A stretch of DNA of 64,000 nt from Porpolomopsis calyptriformis (GCA_951640195.1 OX621163.1:1178001-1242000), one strand, 5' to 3'. Positions 21,688 through 32,039 are shown, counted from the stretch's first letter. Notes: generated by a model from the letters alone, not told the origin. A program made the numbers and translations.

Positions 21688-22860
21688 TCATCGAGGCCGA
21701 ACTATCTCTACTCCATCGAACGTCTTCTTACTCCTTAACGCGAAAATCTCCTTTTCGAGAGCAGCGATCCGTTTGTCGGCAGATAGTTGATAGGTTTCGG
21801 TCGCTGGGTCGCATTGGATACCGGCTGAAATTTCATACATCATTCCAGCAGTTGGAGTTGGGTTTTGCTTGTACCATTCGTCCATTCGTTCTTTCAAGCT
21901 TTTTCCCGGCATTTGCTGGGGGACAAACCTGTCGTTCGGGAGTATGATCCTTCCTTCGAAGTTCTTCTTGCATCGACCGTTCTGGATATATTCGCGGCAG
22001 GTCGGGCAGCTTCCGATGAAGTGATCGGGACTTCCGCAGAAGACGCAAGTTTTCGGCTCGAATGGGTCAGGAGTGTTGGGTTGTCGATCCGAAGTTTGTG
22101 GTGTTCGAGGGGGCGGGTTTCGTTTCGGGGGACCTCTATTGTCCAGGGTTTTGACCAACGTAGTCATTAGTTTTTCCATGAAGACACTGAGGTCTTCTTG
22201 TTTAGTGGTAGGGGTAGTAGTCGTCGTCGAAGTCGTCGTTTCGCACGGTAGAAAGGTGTTCGGAGACATTCCATATAGAACGAAATGAGCCGCCTCGTTG
22301 ATATTGTTTACCCCGTAAGGATCGTCGGGGAAGTGGTCGGGGAACTTGATTTCCAGTCGTCGGACGATCCTAGACCAGAGTTCGGGTTGGAATCCTCGGA
22401 TGAAGGCGCGACTTTGTTCCGCTTCGGAGATTCTATTCTTTGATCGCAGGAATTTAGTAATAGCAAGAAATGATCGGAAATACGCTCCGAGTTCGTTCAT
22501 GTTCATGATCCCTAATCGAAGCTGTTCTCCGACTATTTTGTCCATGTCGGCGATGGACCACTTTCAATCGTCTTCCGATCCTGGGTAGAGCTTGTAAATA
22601 GCAGCGACAAATTCGTCAAACGTATGTCCAGCTTGGAACTCCATTTGGTATTCCCAGAGTTCGGAGGTATCGATGTTGACGTACTTGCAGGCGTAAGTCT
22701 TCTTAGCATCATCGTCGGTGATGCTACAATTAGTGAAAAGACCTCTGAGGTCTTGGAAGTATCTTCGAAGTTCACAAGGTTGTTCAGGGTTGAACTTTGG
22801 GGCGGTCAAGTGACCGCGAGCAGGCATAACTAGAGTTGGTGGAGTCGTCATTGTTGTCAT
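21688..22860 (-). pseudogene. gag of element III, CCHC-like knuckle, one TGA
   Basis: ATG 22,860 (MTTMTTPPTLVMPARGHLTAPKF) runs to a TGA at 22,564-22,566 where Arg is expected (EDD-stop-KWSIADMDK), then continues in frame to 21,688. Contains a Thr-rich linker and a knuckle CVFCGSPDHFIGSC. The long C-terminal part (LQ..DKRIAALEKEIFALRSKK) is coiled coil. Confidence 0.85.
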
Positions 22861-23094
22861 AGAAATCGAGGATAAAGACGAAAGTGATATAGTAGAGGTT
22901 GGTTCGTCAGGCGAATTGGGATTTTCGATCGAAGTTGAATTTCGATTTATTGGAGAGTTGGGAAGTGTCAGTTGGGTCGGATCAGTGTTCCAAGTGAATC
23001 TATCTCGTAGGGTAGTACTTTGAGTGACTCGATTGTGCGTTGGGAACGGCAGTTCGAAGGACTGAGTCGAAGGAATCTTTTAAGATTTAATAGT

Positions 23095-23115
23095 GGGCCC
23101 TCGCAGTGGGCTCCA
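23095..23115 (-). promoter_or_regulatory. tRNA-type primer binding site of element III
   Basis: Three bases after the 5' LTR the minus strand reads TGGAGCCCACTGCGAGGG. This complements a tRNA 3' end ending in CCA with a 7-nt acceptor strand. The tRNA could not be identified by eye. Confidence 0.55.
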
Positions 23116-23118
23116 AAA

Positions 23119-23706
23119 TGATACGTCTGCTTCGTGTATGAGAACCGAACACAGAACAAGGTGCGAGGACGACTATAAAGAGTCTCAACACAGTCTATGA
23201 TCGATGATCGTTGAAAGGAAGTCTTTGATCGTTCACGAACGAGATTGATCGGGGAATCGGAAGGATCGGGAAGTCGAAAGAGGAAGTCTTAGAAGATCTA
23301 AAGAGGATCTAGACTCGAGAGCGAGAGAGAAGCGAATATCTAACTTGTTTTATCACTAGCTACAACATACAGTATATATATCTTCTAGTACAAGGATCCC
23401 TTTGAGTGTATATGATAAAAGGGGAGCCTCTCTAATGATCTAAGGGGAAAGTAGTGAATAGGAATGAAGGAATCAAATGAAAAGGGAGAAATAGAAGAGA
23501 TCAGATGCCTTTGAATAGTGTCTTCCCTTTGATATACAAACTTTCATTCGCGTTCGGAGCGTTCGATGATTCTCGAAGTCGTTCGGGACATTCGGGAGCT
23601 ATCGGGAGTGTTCAGAGGGTTCGAGTTCGTATTCGAAGGACTTGATAGGCATCTAGTATTTGTATAGTTGAATATACGGTGCTCAGGGGATGGAGGGGTC
23701 GTATCA
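23119..23706 (-). repeat. 5' LTR of element III (588 bp)
   Basis: TGATACGTCT...CGTATCA, the partner of 14,828-15,435. Confidence 0.92.
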
Positions 23707-25904
23707 ACGAGCTTCCAGGTTTTCAGCTTTTCCAGCTGACTAATTTCCTTCTCTATAGCGGCTTTCCATTGTTCCTGATTTGGACCACTCAGGGCTTCCA
23801 CTACAGTTTGAGGTTCATCCATACTTCCAGCTGCAGCTACATAGATGAACTCTTCATCGTTGTAGTCTTTGGGAGTGGCTGCTAACATTGTTCCTTTGTT
23901 TAGTTTCCGATAGTCTCCAGGTGGTTGTTGGGCTCAGAATCCACAGCCAGTGTTGGGTTCAGGAGGAGGTAGTCCATCTGGTGGTCATGTTGCTGGTGGT
24001 TCGGTTGGCTTCTCTGTTGGTGGGACTGGCATTGGTGCAACAGCAGGGATGTTTGGGACAGCAGGAATGTTTGGGACAGTTGGATGTAACTCCCCCTCAG
24101 GCTAAGCATTCCTGGGGATGTAGATTTCATCTGGTGGGAATATTACATTTCATTCTATGGATACTAATCATTTCATAGGCTAATAGATTTGGTATCCTTT
24201 CTTTTCAAGGTTGTATCCCACAAAGAGGGCTTCCACACCTCTTTCATCTAGTTTGGGGGCCTCAACGTGGATGTATACAGTTGAGCCAAATTCGCATAGG
24301 TTGGAGAGGTCTGGTTTTCTCTTCAGCAGTGCTTCAAAGGGCGTTTTGCCATTGAGTGCACTGGTGGGGGACCTGTTCTTTAGCCAGATGGCATATGCGA
24401 TTGCTTCCGCCCATAGAAATTTAGGTAGGTTAGCTCCACTTAGCATGGCTCATGCATTTCCAACGAGTGTTTGGTTTAGTCATTCAGCTATCCCAGATTG
24501 TTGCAGGGTGTCATGGACAGAAGTGGTTCATTTCGTTCCCTGGTCTTTTAGGAATTGGCTGAATTCGTCACTAGTGAATTCCCCACCACTGTCTGAGTGG
24601 AATTCTTTGAAGGTGACACCTCTCTGGGTTTTGGCAGATCGCGCTAGGTTCCGGTAGGCGGACAGGATGTCGCTTTTTCATCTGAGAAAGGCTACTTCCG
24701 TTAGGGCAGTTGCTTCATCCGTGAAGGAGACATAGTATTGTTTGCCATTTAGGGATTCAACCTGCGCTGGTCCCCACACATCCGAGTGGATCCAGTCGCC
24801 ATACGTTTTGGCATTTCGGGTTTCAGAACACTTCTTGGGGATGGGTGTTCATTTGATTTTGGTTTTTGTGCAGGTTTCACAGAAATCGGGGATTGGAGAG
24901 TGCGCTAGGGTGATCCCAGTTATTGCTCCTGAATTGACCATATGGCAGATGGTTCTGTGGGATATATGTCCCATTCGTCAATGGAGTTGGTTGATGGTCA
25001 TTTGTGTTTTGGCTATTGCAGCTGTGTCAGGTACGTTAGGTGTTGGGGATCCAAACTGGTAGAGCCCTCCTACTTTGGGGATTCGCGCTATGATCCTTCG
25101 GTTCAGTCTAGGTGAGTTGATTTCACAGACTCCCTCCTTGAAGTTTAGTTTACATCCTGCTTCATCTAGTCAGCTGATGGATATCAGCGTGAACTGCACA
25201 GTCTGGGAGTACAGCGTGTCACAGAGGGTGACAGATGTTTGGGAGTCACCATTTGGTAGGAGTATTTTTACATCTCCAATTCCAGATGCCTTGAAGGTTC
25301 GTCCATCCGCGGCTGTCACTGACTGTTCTATTTGGTGGAAGTTTAGGAACTTCATTTTGTTGGCGCAAAAGTGCTGACTAGTACCTGAGTCAAGTATGGC
25401 TCCATCACCTGGTGGGCTTGGGTTCCCATTTTTGTAGGAGGTGAAGGTGTATTCATCACTCTCCTTGATGGAGGCAGAGTTGGCAGTTGTGTTGGATGGT
25501 CTGTCCTTGCGTTTTGGTTTGAACCAAGCTGGGGCTTGCCCTTCTTTACCACTGCCTTCTTGCTAGCAATCTGGTTTGGTGTATCCATTTTTATCACAAT
25601 TTGAGCATTTGACATTTCACTTCTCAGGCTTTGATTTGCGGGAATTGGGCTTGTTTCAGGAGTCCTTTGTGGATAGGGCTGCATTAGTGGTTTTGTCACA
25701 TTGCCTTCGATCAATATGTGTTTCGTATTCTTCTGTAAGCCAGTGGATTAGGTTGAATGGGGCTACATCTTGCTTTGTGACACGTGCAGACGCTACTATT
25801 GATTGCAGCAATGATCAGTAGGAGGTGGGTACTGACACCATTATTATGGCAGTGAGGTCTGGATCAGCAATAGTCGATCCCATTCTAGCAAGTTCCTGGG
25901 TGAG
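23707..25904 (-). pseudogene. Copia I gag C-terminus, protease, integrase and RT start
   Basis: From right to left: the rest of gag (ARMGSTIADPDLTAIIMVSVP); the protease active site LDSGTSQHFCANK near 25,370-25,400; a pre-integrase His/Cys region (CHMVNSGAI...FCETCTK) near 24,880-24,960; and the integrase end LSGANLPKFLWAEAIAYAIWLKNR with ALFVGYNLEKKGYQ (24,180-24,446). The RT start (SMDEPQTVVEALSGPNQEQW...LKTWKLV) ends where element III inserted. Many stops (for example near 25,790, 24,470 and 23,700). Confidence 0.85.
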
Positions 25905-26274
25905 TGTTATGATTCGGTAGTCGAAGGGTTTTACTTCTCGCGTTGGAGGGGCTGATGAGGAAATAGAATTCGACTAAAGAGTGGGGGAGCTAACTAGGAA
26001 TCGAACTTAACCTACTGACTAGAAATCAGGCTTTATATACTAACTACCTGAATCGCCATGAGTCAGTCGTATGTACGATTACAAAGCGGAATCCGGAATG
26101 TGACTAGTGAAGAGTCACAAAAGGAATATCGGAAACGGAATGTGACTCGTGAAGAGTCGGAAGGAAGGTACATGTGATCAGTCTCTATGTATAGAATGGT
26201 AAAACGGAAGGATAGACGGAACAGAGACTAATCAAGTATGACTAAGAGAAAAAGGAAAAAAGATGTCCGTGACA
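25905..26274 (-). repeat. 3' LTR of element II (370 bp)
   Basis: TGTTATGATT...GTCCGTGACA, identical to 32,215-32,584. TGAGTCA at 26,059-26,065. To its right (26,275-26,310) lies a G-rich tract on the minus strand and a short hairpin GAATTTCG/CGAAATTC. Confidence 0.95.
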
Positions 26275-26354
26275 TACACCCACACTAAAAGGAATTTCGT
26301 CCCGAAATTCGAGGCGGCTTCGAGAGTGTTGAAGGGTGTGGAGGAGGGGAAGGA

Positions 26355-26933
26355 CTAGATTGAGTCCTTGTTGGAGGCGATGGTCGACAGGGAAATAATG
26401 TCGACCGGGGAAATATCGTCGTCATCGGGGATGGTGATGGGGTTCGACGACGAACCGGGGGGAACGATGAGTGGACCCGGGAAAACAGGGGGAACTGGAG
26501 AATCAAGATGGGGAAGTACCTTCGCAACTTCCTCGTACTTTGCCTCCCAGTATTTGGCCTGCTCTCGCCAGTATTCACTCCCTCTTCTGTTTCCGTCCAA
26601 ACTCATTCCTTGGTTGTACAATTCTTCGTTTAGTCTTGCAATCTCGTTCTTGTAGTAATCGATATCTTTCTGTAGTGACTCGATGATCTGCTCGGGCGGG
26701 ATGGGTGGAGCGACGATTTCCTCTGGCCATATGGGAAGGTCTCGATTTCGTGCGCGACGGTTGTGCTGCCAGAGTTGTCCGGCGAGCTCGGCTTCACCGT
26801 AAGCGGAGGAGGTGGAAGCGAGCGGAGGGGGAGCGCGACGAGGGGGTTGCCCTCCAGTGGACATGCGAGGAGCGCGGGGTGGACGACCACCAGTAGACTT
26901 GCGGGCAGTTTGATGCGAGCGTTCGGCGGGCAT
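26355..26933 (-). CDS. ORF3 of element II: histone H3-tail-like N-terminus plus coiled coil
   Basis: 192 aa, ATG at 26,933, 124 nt downstream of the pol stop and followed by the 3' LTR. Residues 8-16 are QTARKSTGG, identical to residues 5-13 of mature histone H3; residues 19-20 (PR) also match H3 16-17. Residues 23-28 repeat the motif as RMSTGG. A Pro/Ala linker follows, then residues about 80-135 form a charged heptad-like helix (SLQKDIDYYKNEIARLNEEL, then YWREQAKYWEAKYEEV), and an acidic tail with SSNPITIPDDDDISPVDI, which resembles a SUMO-interacting or acidic patch. No signal peptide or membrane helix. How it is translated (own RNA or re-initiation) is unknown. The H3 likeness is direct; a role in chromatin is inference. 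Confidence 0.85.
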   Translation of the reverse strand: MPAERSHQTARKSTGGRPPRAPRMSTGGQPPRRAPPPLASTSSAYGEAELAGQLWQHNRRARNRDLPIWPEEIVAPPIPPEQIIESLQKDIDYYKNEIARLNEELYNQGMSLDGNRRGSEYWREQAKYWEAKYEEVAKVLPHLDSPVPPVFPGPLIVPPGSSSNPITIPDDDDISPVDIISLSTIASNKDSI

Positions 26934-27057
26934 AGCGAGATCGATTTCTTGAGAATGAAAGATGGAGACGAAAGAGATTATAAAGAAGAGTCGGAGTTTG
27001 AAAGAGGTGACAAAAGTGAAAATATAAACGAGGGGAGTTGATACCGTGAAAGAATGA

Positions 27058-30000
27058 TTAGGTCGCCGTTTGAATTGATTGTTCGTATTCTAGAATTCGT
27101 TCTTTCGCATGGAGGAGGTTCTTCTTCGGTTCCCAGGTTGCTTCTTCAATGGGATAGCCGACCCATTTGACCAAATACGTACGACGTCGGGTGGACCCGT
27201 GGTGTTGGAGAATTTGTTCGACCTCATATTCTTCTTTCTCTTGAATGACATCCGGAGGTGGACGGAGATTATCATCTACTTCCTCCGGGTGGAGATCGGA
27301 GTTAATGTTAGCGGGTCTCAGGAGTGATACGTGAAAGACGTCGTGTATTTTCCATGATAAGGGGAGGGCCAGGCGATAAGAGACTTTTCCGATTTTCTCT
27401 AGAACTTTGAACGGTCCAGTGCGTTGGACATCAAGTTTGAGGGTTGGACGACCTGTTTTTAAGTTACGAGTATCAAGATAAACAAATTGACCTATTTGGA
27501 GTTGGGTATCTTTCCGTTTACGATCTGCGAAGCGTTTCATGGTTTCGGCCGCTGTTTCTAGAGCTTTTGTGGCTTCTTCACGGGCTTCTGTGAGATGATC
27601 GTGGAAGGTATCTGCTGCGGGGTTGGAAGTAGGGGCCGCAGGGACAGATGGGACGAAGGGATGTTGGCCAGTATCAAGGTAAAAGGGAGTGTGTTTCGTC
27701 GAGGAGTGCTGTCGGTTATTGTAAGCGAATTCAGCTGGGGATAGCCAGTTGGACCAATCGTCTTGCATAAAGTTTGTATATAAACGAAGGTATTGTTCGA
27801 GTTCTTGATTGGTGCGTTCCGTTTGACCATCAGTTTGGGGATGATAAGCGGTGGATAGACCGGAGATGATTCCCAAATGAATGTTGAGAGCTTTCGCAAA
27901 TTTGGAAGCAAACTGAGTTCCTCGATCGGTTATGATCTTCTTTGGCCAGCCGTGGTGTTTCCATACATTGTCCCTGAAGAGTTTTGCGACTCCTTCTGCA
28001 GAAATATTTGATGTTGTCGGAACAAAGTGAGCGCGTTTGGTAAAGCGGTCGACAACGACTAAGACAGCATCGTAGCCAGATGATTGGGGGAGTTCCACGA
28101 TTAGATCGGCGGTGATTTCTTCCCAAGGTCGAGACGAAGGGGGAATGGGTTCCAGGAGACCTGCAGGCTTCGAAGGATAGAGCTTGACTTGTTGGCAGGT
28201 CGGACAGGATGATACGAATACACGGATATCAGGGGCAGCACTACTCCAGGTGTAGTTCCGCAACACAAGCTCACGTGTCTTCTCGATTCCGGGATGGCCT
28301 CCATGGGGTAGGGAGTGGGTCAATCGAATTATCTCTGTGCGTAGCAATACGTCTGTTGGCACAACAATACGATCTCCTGCATCTCTCACAATTCCGTCAG
28401 TGAAGGAGTAGCCGGAAGAGGGATCGGATAACTTGATGCGAATGTCCTCTGGGATTTCGTTGAAGTCGGGGAAGCGAAGTCTTGACATAAAGGAAGGTTC
28501 GGACATGGAAATGATAGCATTAATGAAACGTTCGGGGGGGAGGAGGGCTTGGCCTTCTAGTTCTTCTTTTTCTGTATGACGGTGGTCGGGTCGGCGGGAG
28601 AGTCCATCGGCTTTGTTTTTGACTCCAGGGGAATACTCGATTTTGAAGTCGAATCTACCTAGGAATTCCATCCAACGTGCTTGTCGTCTGGAGAGGGATC
28701 TGTTTTGCATAAAATACTTGAGCGCTAAATTGTCCGTCTTTATCAACACAGTATCCCTTGCGCCCTCTAAAAGATAACGCCAATACTTGAGGGAAGTGAC
28801 GATTGCAAGCATCTCCAGATCATGGGTAGGATAGTTGTACTCGGCAGGGAGTAGAGACTTTGAGAAAAAGCCAACGGGGTGCCAACCGTTGTCGTGTTTC
28901 TGAGACAAGACTGCACCAATACCGAAATCTGAGGCATCAGTCTCCAAGAGGTAAGGAAGGTCTGGCCGCGGGGTAAGAAGGACAGGGGCTGTAGTGACGA
29001 GATGTTTGAGTTGTTCAAAGGCTTTTTGACACAAGGGAGACCAATCCCAAGGTTGGTCTTTCCGCAAAAGGCCACAGAGGGGACGAACGACTGAGGAGAA
29101 ACTTTTGATGTAACGACGCCAGAAGTTGGTGGTGCCAAGGAAGGATTGGAGGTCTCGCAGCTTTTGGGGTGTCGGCCAATTGATGATGGCGTCTACCTTT
29201 TTTGGATTGATAGCGAGTTGACCTTTACTGATGATTGTACCAAGGTATGTAACAGAGGTCTTCTCCATTTGGCATTTGACGGGTTTGGCGGATAGTTGAT
29301 TCTTCTCCATGAGTTTAAGGGTTTCGTCAGTCCAGTGGCGGATTTCTTCGGGGGTGTCGCCCATAATGAGAATGTCGTCAATATAAATGTGGACACAGCC
29401 AGAGTCCAGAACGGTTTTAAAGAGAACGTCTATCATTCGTTGGAAAGATGCTGGGGAGTTCCGTAGTCCAAAGAACATAACGGTCGGCTCGAAGAGTCCT
29501 CGATTGGTGATGAAAGCTGCTTTCCATTCGTCACCTTCCTTGAGTCGTATGTTGTTAAATCCCCATCGAATATCGATGACTGTAAAGAGTGAAGCAGTAG
29601 CAAGCTTCGGTACTTGGAGGATTTCCGATAGAAGGGGAAGGGGGTAACGATCAGGAATGGTTTTTGAGTTGATGTAGCGATAGTCCTGGATGGGACGTAG
29701 ACCAGCACTGAGACCTTTAGCATTGATCTCTTCAGCTTTTTTTGCAAAGAAGAAGGGAGCAGCTTGCGGTGATTTCGATGGACGTATCCGACCTGTTCTG
29801 AGATTTTCGTCAATAAACTTATTAAGTTCTACCTGTTCATAGGGGGAAAGGGGATAGAGTTTTCCGACTTGAAACTTGGTGTTCGGGTAGAGGTTGATCG
29901 CATGATCAAAAGGACGTCGAGGAGGAAGCTTGTCGAATTCTGCGGTATGAAAAACACGCCAGAAATTGTGATAACGACTGGGAATAAAGGATTTGATATC

Positions 30001-30678
30001 CTCCTCGATGGAAACTGGTCGGGAGTGGTCAACTCTGACCAAATGGATAAAGGAGTCATGTTTCAGACTCGAATCGAAGACGTAGAGTTCTTCCTGTGGG
30101 GGCAACACTCCGACTCGCATACTACTGAACAGCGTGTCACCAGACGCAAAGGTTAAGGTGCCTTTTGTCCAATTGATGGTGGGGTTGTGTCGCAAGAGCC
30201 ATGGGAAGCCGAGGATGACCTGTTGCTTTTTTCCTAAGTTGGTGACCTCCAACCGGATTCGTTCTCGAAAGGATAGATCTGGTGCCTCAATAAACAGGTC
30301 TGTATCGTGCGTGATGGGACCTCCTCGGTTCTCGGAACCATCAGCGTTTCGTACCGGTATAACCTCATCCAACAGATAGGTCGATATCTCCATTTGACGA
30401 ACGAATGCTTCGTCAATAAAATTCCCTGAGGCGCCAGAGTCAATGAGTGCTATGATAGCCACTCGTCGAAGATTGTCGGCACTCGTGATCCAAAGATAGA
30501 ATTCGAGAGCGCCTTTGCCCTGTTCAAGTGTGCCAAGAAAACGAAAACTTTTCATAGATGGTGGTACACATACATGGGACACAGCCAAAGTGCTCGGGCT
30601 TTTAGCACTTAGCCAGACTAAAAATCCTTTTGCTCTTTTAACGCTCGAGCTAGCGCAGCCCGTCTCTCCTTGTTCCAA
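27058..30678 (-). CDS. Pol of element II: protease, RT, RNase H, integrase, chromodomain
   Basis: About 1,200 aa, open throughout and expressed by -1 frameshift from gag (the printed start lies in the overlap; no ATG is needed). Retropepsin IALIDSGASGNFIDEAF near residue 80; RT with VIDIRWGFNNIR, FGLRNSPASFQRM and YIDDILIMGD; RNase H LETDASDFGIGAVL; integrase zinc finger H..HGGHPGIEK...CPTCQQ; core DRFTKRAHF, TDRGTQFASKF and YHPQTDGQTERTNQELE. The C-terminal chromodomain EYEVEQILQ...YLVKWVGYPIEEATWEP keeps the Tyr, Trp and Tyr of the aromatic cage that binds methyl-lysine. Known chromoviruses use it to target heterochromatin. Confidence 0.96.
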   Translation of the reverse strand: MEQGETGCASSSVKRAKGFLVWLSAKSPSTLAVSHVCVPPSMKSFRFLGTLEQGKGALEFYLWITSADNLRRVAIIALIDSGASGNFIDEAFVRQMEISTYLLDEVIPVRNADGSENRGGPITHDTDLFIEAPDLSFRERIRLEVTNLGKKQQVILGFPWLLRHNPTINWTKGTLTFASGDTLFSSMRVGVLPPQEELYVFDSSLKHDSFIHLVRVDHSRPVSIEEDIKSFIPSRYHNFWRVFHTAEFDKLPPRRPFDHAINLYPNTKFQVGKLYPLSPYEQVELNKFIDENLRTGRIRPSKSPQAAPFFFAKKAEEINAKGLSAGLRPIQDYRYINSKTIPDRYPLPLLSEILQVPKLATASLFTVIDIRWGFNNIRLKEGDEWKAAFITNRGLFEPTVMFFGLRNSPASFQRMIDVLFKTVLDSGCVHIYIDDILIMGDTPEEIRHWTDETLKLMEKNQLSAKPVKCQMEKTSVTYLGTIISKGQLAINPKKVDAIINWPTPQKLRDLQSFLGTTNFWRRYIKSFSSVVRPLCGLLRKDQPWDWSPLCQKAFEQLKHLVTTAPVLLTPRPDLPYLLETDASDFGIGAVLSQKHDNGWHPVGFFSKSLLPAEYNYPTHDLEMLAIVTSLKYWRYLLEGARDTVLIKTDNLALKYFMQNRSLSRRQARWMEFLGRFDFKIEYSPGVKNKADGLSRRPDHRHTEKEELEGQALLPPERFINAIISMSEPSFMSRLRFPDFNEIPEDIRIKLSDPSSGYSFTDGIVRDAGDRIVVPTDVLLRTEIIRLTHSLPHGGHPGIEKTRELVLRNYTWSSAAPDIRVFVSSCPTCQQVKLYPSKPAGLLEPIPPSSRPWEEITADLIVELPQSSGYDAVLVVVDRFTKRAHFVPTTSNISAEGVAKLFRDNVWKHHGWPKKIITDRGTQFASKFAKALNIHLGIISGLSTAYHPQTDGQTERTNQELEQYLRLYTNFMQDDWSNWLSPAEFAYNNRQHSSTKHTPFYLDTGQHPFVPSVPAAPTSNPAADTFHDHLTEAREEATKALETAAETMKRFADRKRKDTQLQIGQFVYLDTRNLKTGRPTLKLDVQRTGPFKVLEKIGKVSYRLALPLSWKIHDVFHVSLLRPANINSDLHPEEVDDNLRPPPDVIQEKEEYEVEQILQHHGSTRRRTYLVKWVGYPIEEATWEPKKNLLHAKERILEYEQSIQTAT

Positions 30679-32039
30679 TTTGCGATTCCCATATCCTTCA
30701 AGTCGTCCTTTGCCATCCTTTTTTCCTTTTCGTCGTCCTCTGGTACCTCCTCTATCTGCGCTTCCAATTCTTCTGTATCGACCCGATTGATCGTTCGGAC
30801 ATTCCGTCCTTTGCCTCGACCGCGATTTCCTCCTTTTCCTCGAGTAGAGTTTGAGGATTCTTGACGTGCCGGAACGTCTTCAGCACGTGGACTTCGACAT
30901 TCGTTGGCATAGTGTCCCTTTTTGCCACAATTGTAGCAAGTGATGGAGGAGTTGTCTCGTTTCGCTGTCTTGAGAGAGGCTTCTCTCGATTCTTGTTTAA
31001 TCGGGGATGAAGTGGTGGTGGTGATGGAGCGGGAAGGGTTTCCTCGTGGACTCGATTTGGTTTCAGACTTCTTTCCTTTTTGATCTCGACTTGACCACAA
31101 TGCTTGTTCGGCTCGTTGTTCCTGGTACTGTTCTTCGAACTGGGCCGCTTTTGTCGTCCAGTCCAGTAAAGTCGACGGCATGTTGTCCATCGAGTAGATC
31201 CGCGTTCGGATCGGCTGGGGGAGTCCGGCTTTGTAAAACCGAAGTAGAGCAGTCTCGTTGTACTCAGTTCTTGCTGCGTGTTGCATGAACCGAAGGTTGT
31301 AGTCTTCTATCGTTCCTGTCATCTTCACTTTCTCTAGCTCGATCCGCGCCTTCGCCGCTGGGTTGATCCTTCCGAAAGCTTCCCTGAAATCGTCTAAAAA
31401 TGTTGCATAGTCCCATACGAAATTCCTCGTCCTGTCAACTCCTTCTGTGAACAGTCGTCCCCAGGCCCGTGGATTGCCGTCACCGAGGTAGGAGAGCATA
31501 TAGATGATCTTCTGTTTATCATTGTAGTCTTTGACCACAAAGTTGAGTCGACATTGATGAATGAAGTCTTCAAGCTTCTCGGAGGTCCCATCATACTCGG
31601 TTGGATCGGCGATTTTGATTTTGGTGGGGGCTGGAAGTGTGGGGGGAGCAGTCGTCTGGGTGGGTAGTTGAGTGGGAAAGGTTGGTTGGGATGGAGGTTG
31701 GACGGATTGGGTTCTTCTTGTGGGATAAACGAAAGGATTCGAGGGGGAAAGTCCAGGTCCCCGAAGCACAGATCGTCGTCGTGGGGGAGGGGTGGCTGGT
31801 TCAGATTCTTCGCGTCGACTTTCTTTGAGAGCTTTCAGCTCCTTTCGGAGCTCTTCATTGACGTCGACTTCGCTGTAGTACCAACCGCGGAACTGGTCAA
31901 TTTGTGCTCTTAAATCTCTGAGCTCTTGTTCCATGTTAAATGGGACGACGTCTTCTTCTTCTTCTTGAATGGTAGGGGGGATGTTACTGGGTCCTGGTGC
32001 GGGAACGGATTGATCGGCTTCGTACTCTTGTTGAGACAT
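30618..32039 (-). CDS. Gag of element II
   Basis: 473 aa from ATG 32,039 to TAG 30,618-30,620. An acidic start (MSQQEYEADQ) and coiled coil (ELRDLRAQIDQF...NEELRKELKAL) lead into a Pro/Thr linker, a retrotransposon gag core (IADPTEYDGTSEKLEDFIHQC, FLDDFREAFGRINP) and a CCHC knuckle CYNCGKKGHYANEC. A basic RG-rich tail and a conserved end (MAKDDLKDMGIANWNKERR) are shared with element I. Forms the virus-like particle shell and binds RNA by family analogy. Confidence 0.94.
   Translation of the reverse strand: MSQQEYEADQSVPAPGPSNIPPTIQEEEEDVVPFNMEQELRDLRAQIDQFRGWYYSEVDVNEELRKELKALKESRREESEPATPPPRRRSVLRGPGLSPSNPFVYPTRRTQSVQPPSQPTFPTQLPTQTTAPPTLPAPTKIKIADPTEYDGTSEKLEDFIHQCRLNFVVKDYNDKQKIIYMLSYLGDGNPRAWGRLFTEGVDRTRNFVWDYATFLDDFREAFGRINPAAKARIELEKVKMTGTIEDYNLRFMQHAARTEYNETALLRFYKAGLPQPIRTRIYSMDNMPSTLLDWTTKAAQFEEQYQEQRAEQALWSSRDQKGKKSETKSSPRGNPSRSITTTTSSPIKQESREASLKTAKRDNSSITCYNCGKKGHYANECRSPRAEDVPARQESSNSTRGKGGNRGRGKGRNVRTINRVDTEELEAQIEEVPEDDEKEKRMAKDDLKDMGIANWNKERRAALARALKEQKDF
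30621..30627 (-). promoter_or_regulatory. -1 frameshift heptamer GGATTTT (element II)
   Basis: In the gag frame G GAT TTT TAG. Pol is in the -1 frame and open across it. Same place as GGGTTTT in element I. Confidence 0.72.

Larger units (their letters stand above)
14828..23706 (-). mobile_element. Ty3/gypsy element III with antisense accessory gene
   Basis: LTRs at 14,828-15,435 and 23,119-23,706 with TGATACG...CGTATCA ends. A 4-bp ACGA target duplication (14,824-14,827 and 23,707-23,710) lies in the copia I RT. Minus-strand gag, protease, RT, RNase H and integrase carry several stops. Between the pol end and the 3' LTR a gene on the opposite strand occupies 15,603-17,118. The gag and protease resemble a family I know as common in Agaricomycetes (RGHLTAPKF gag; LARNVPxQIGNITLYLQ protease). 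Confidence 0.92.

Noticed and set aside
26290..26310. GAATTTCG/CGAAATTC hairpin as a terminator or RNA element
   Set aside because: Eight-base stem near the PPT of element II; too short and without partners in other copies to call.
26355..26933. ORF3 as an envelope gene
   Set aside because: No signal peptide, no membrane segment, no Cys pairs; it is a soluble basic and coiled-coil protein.
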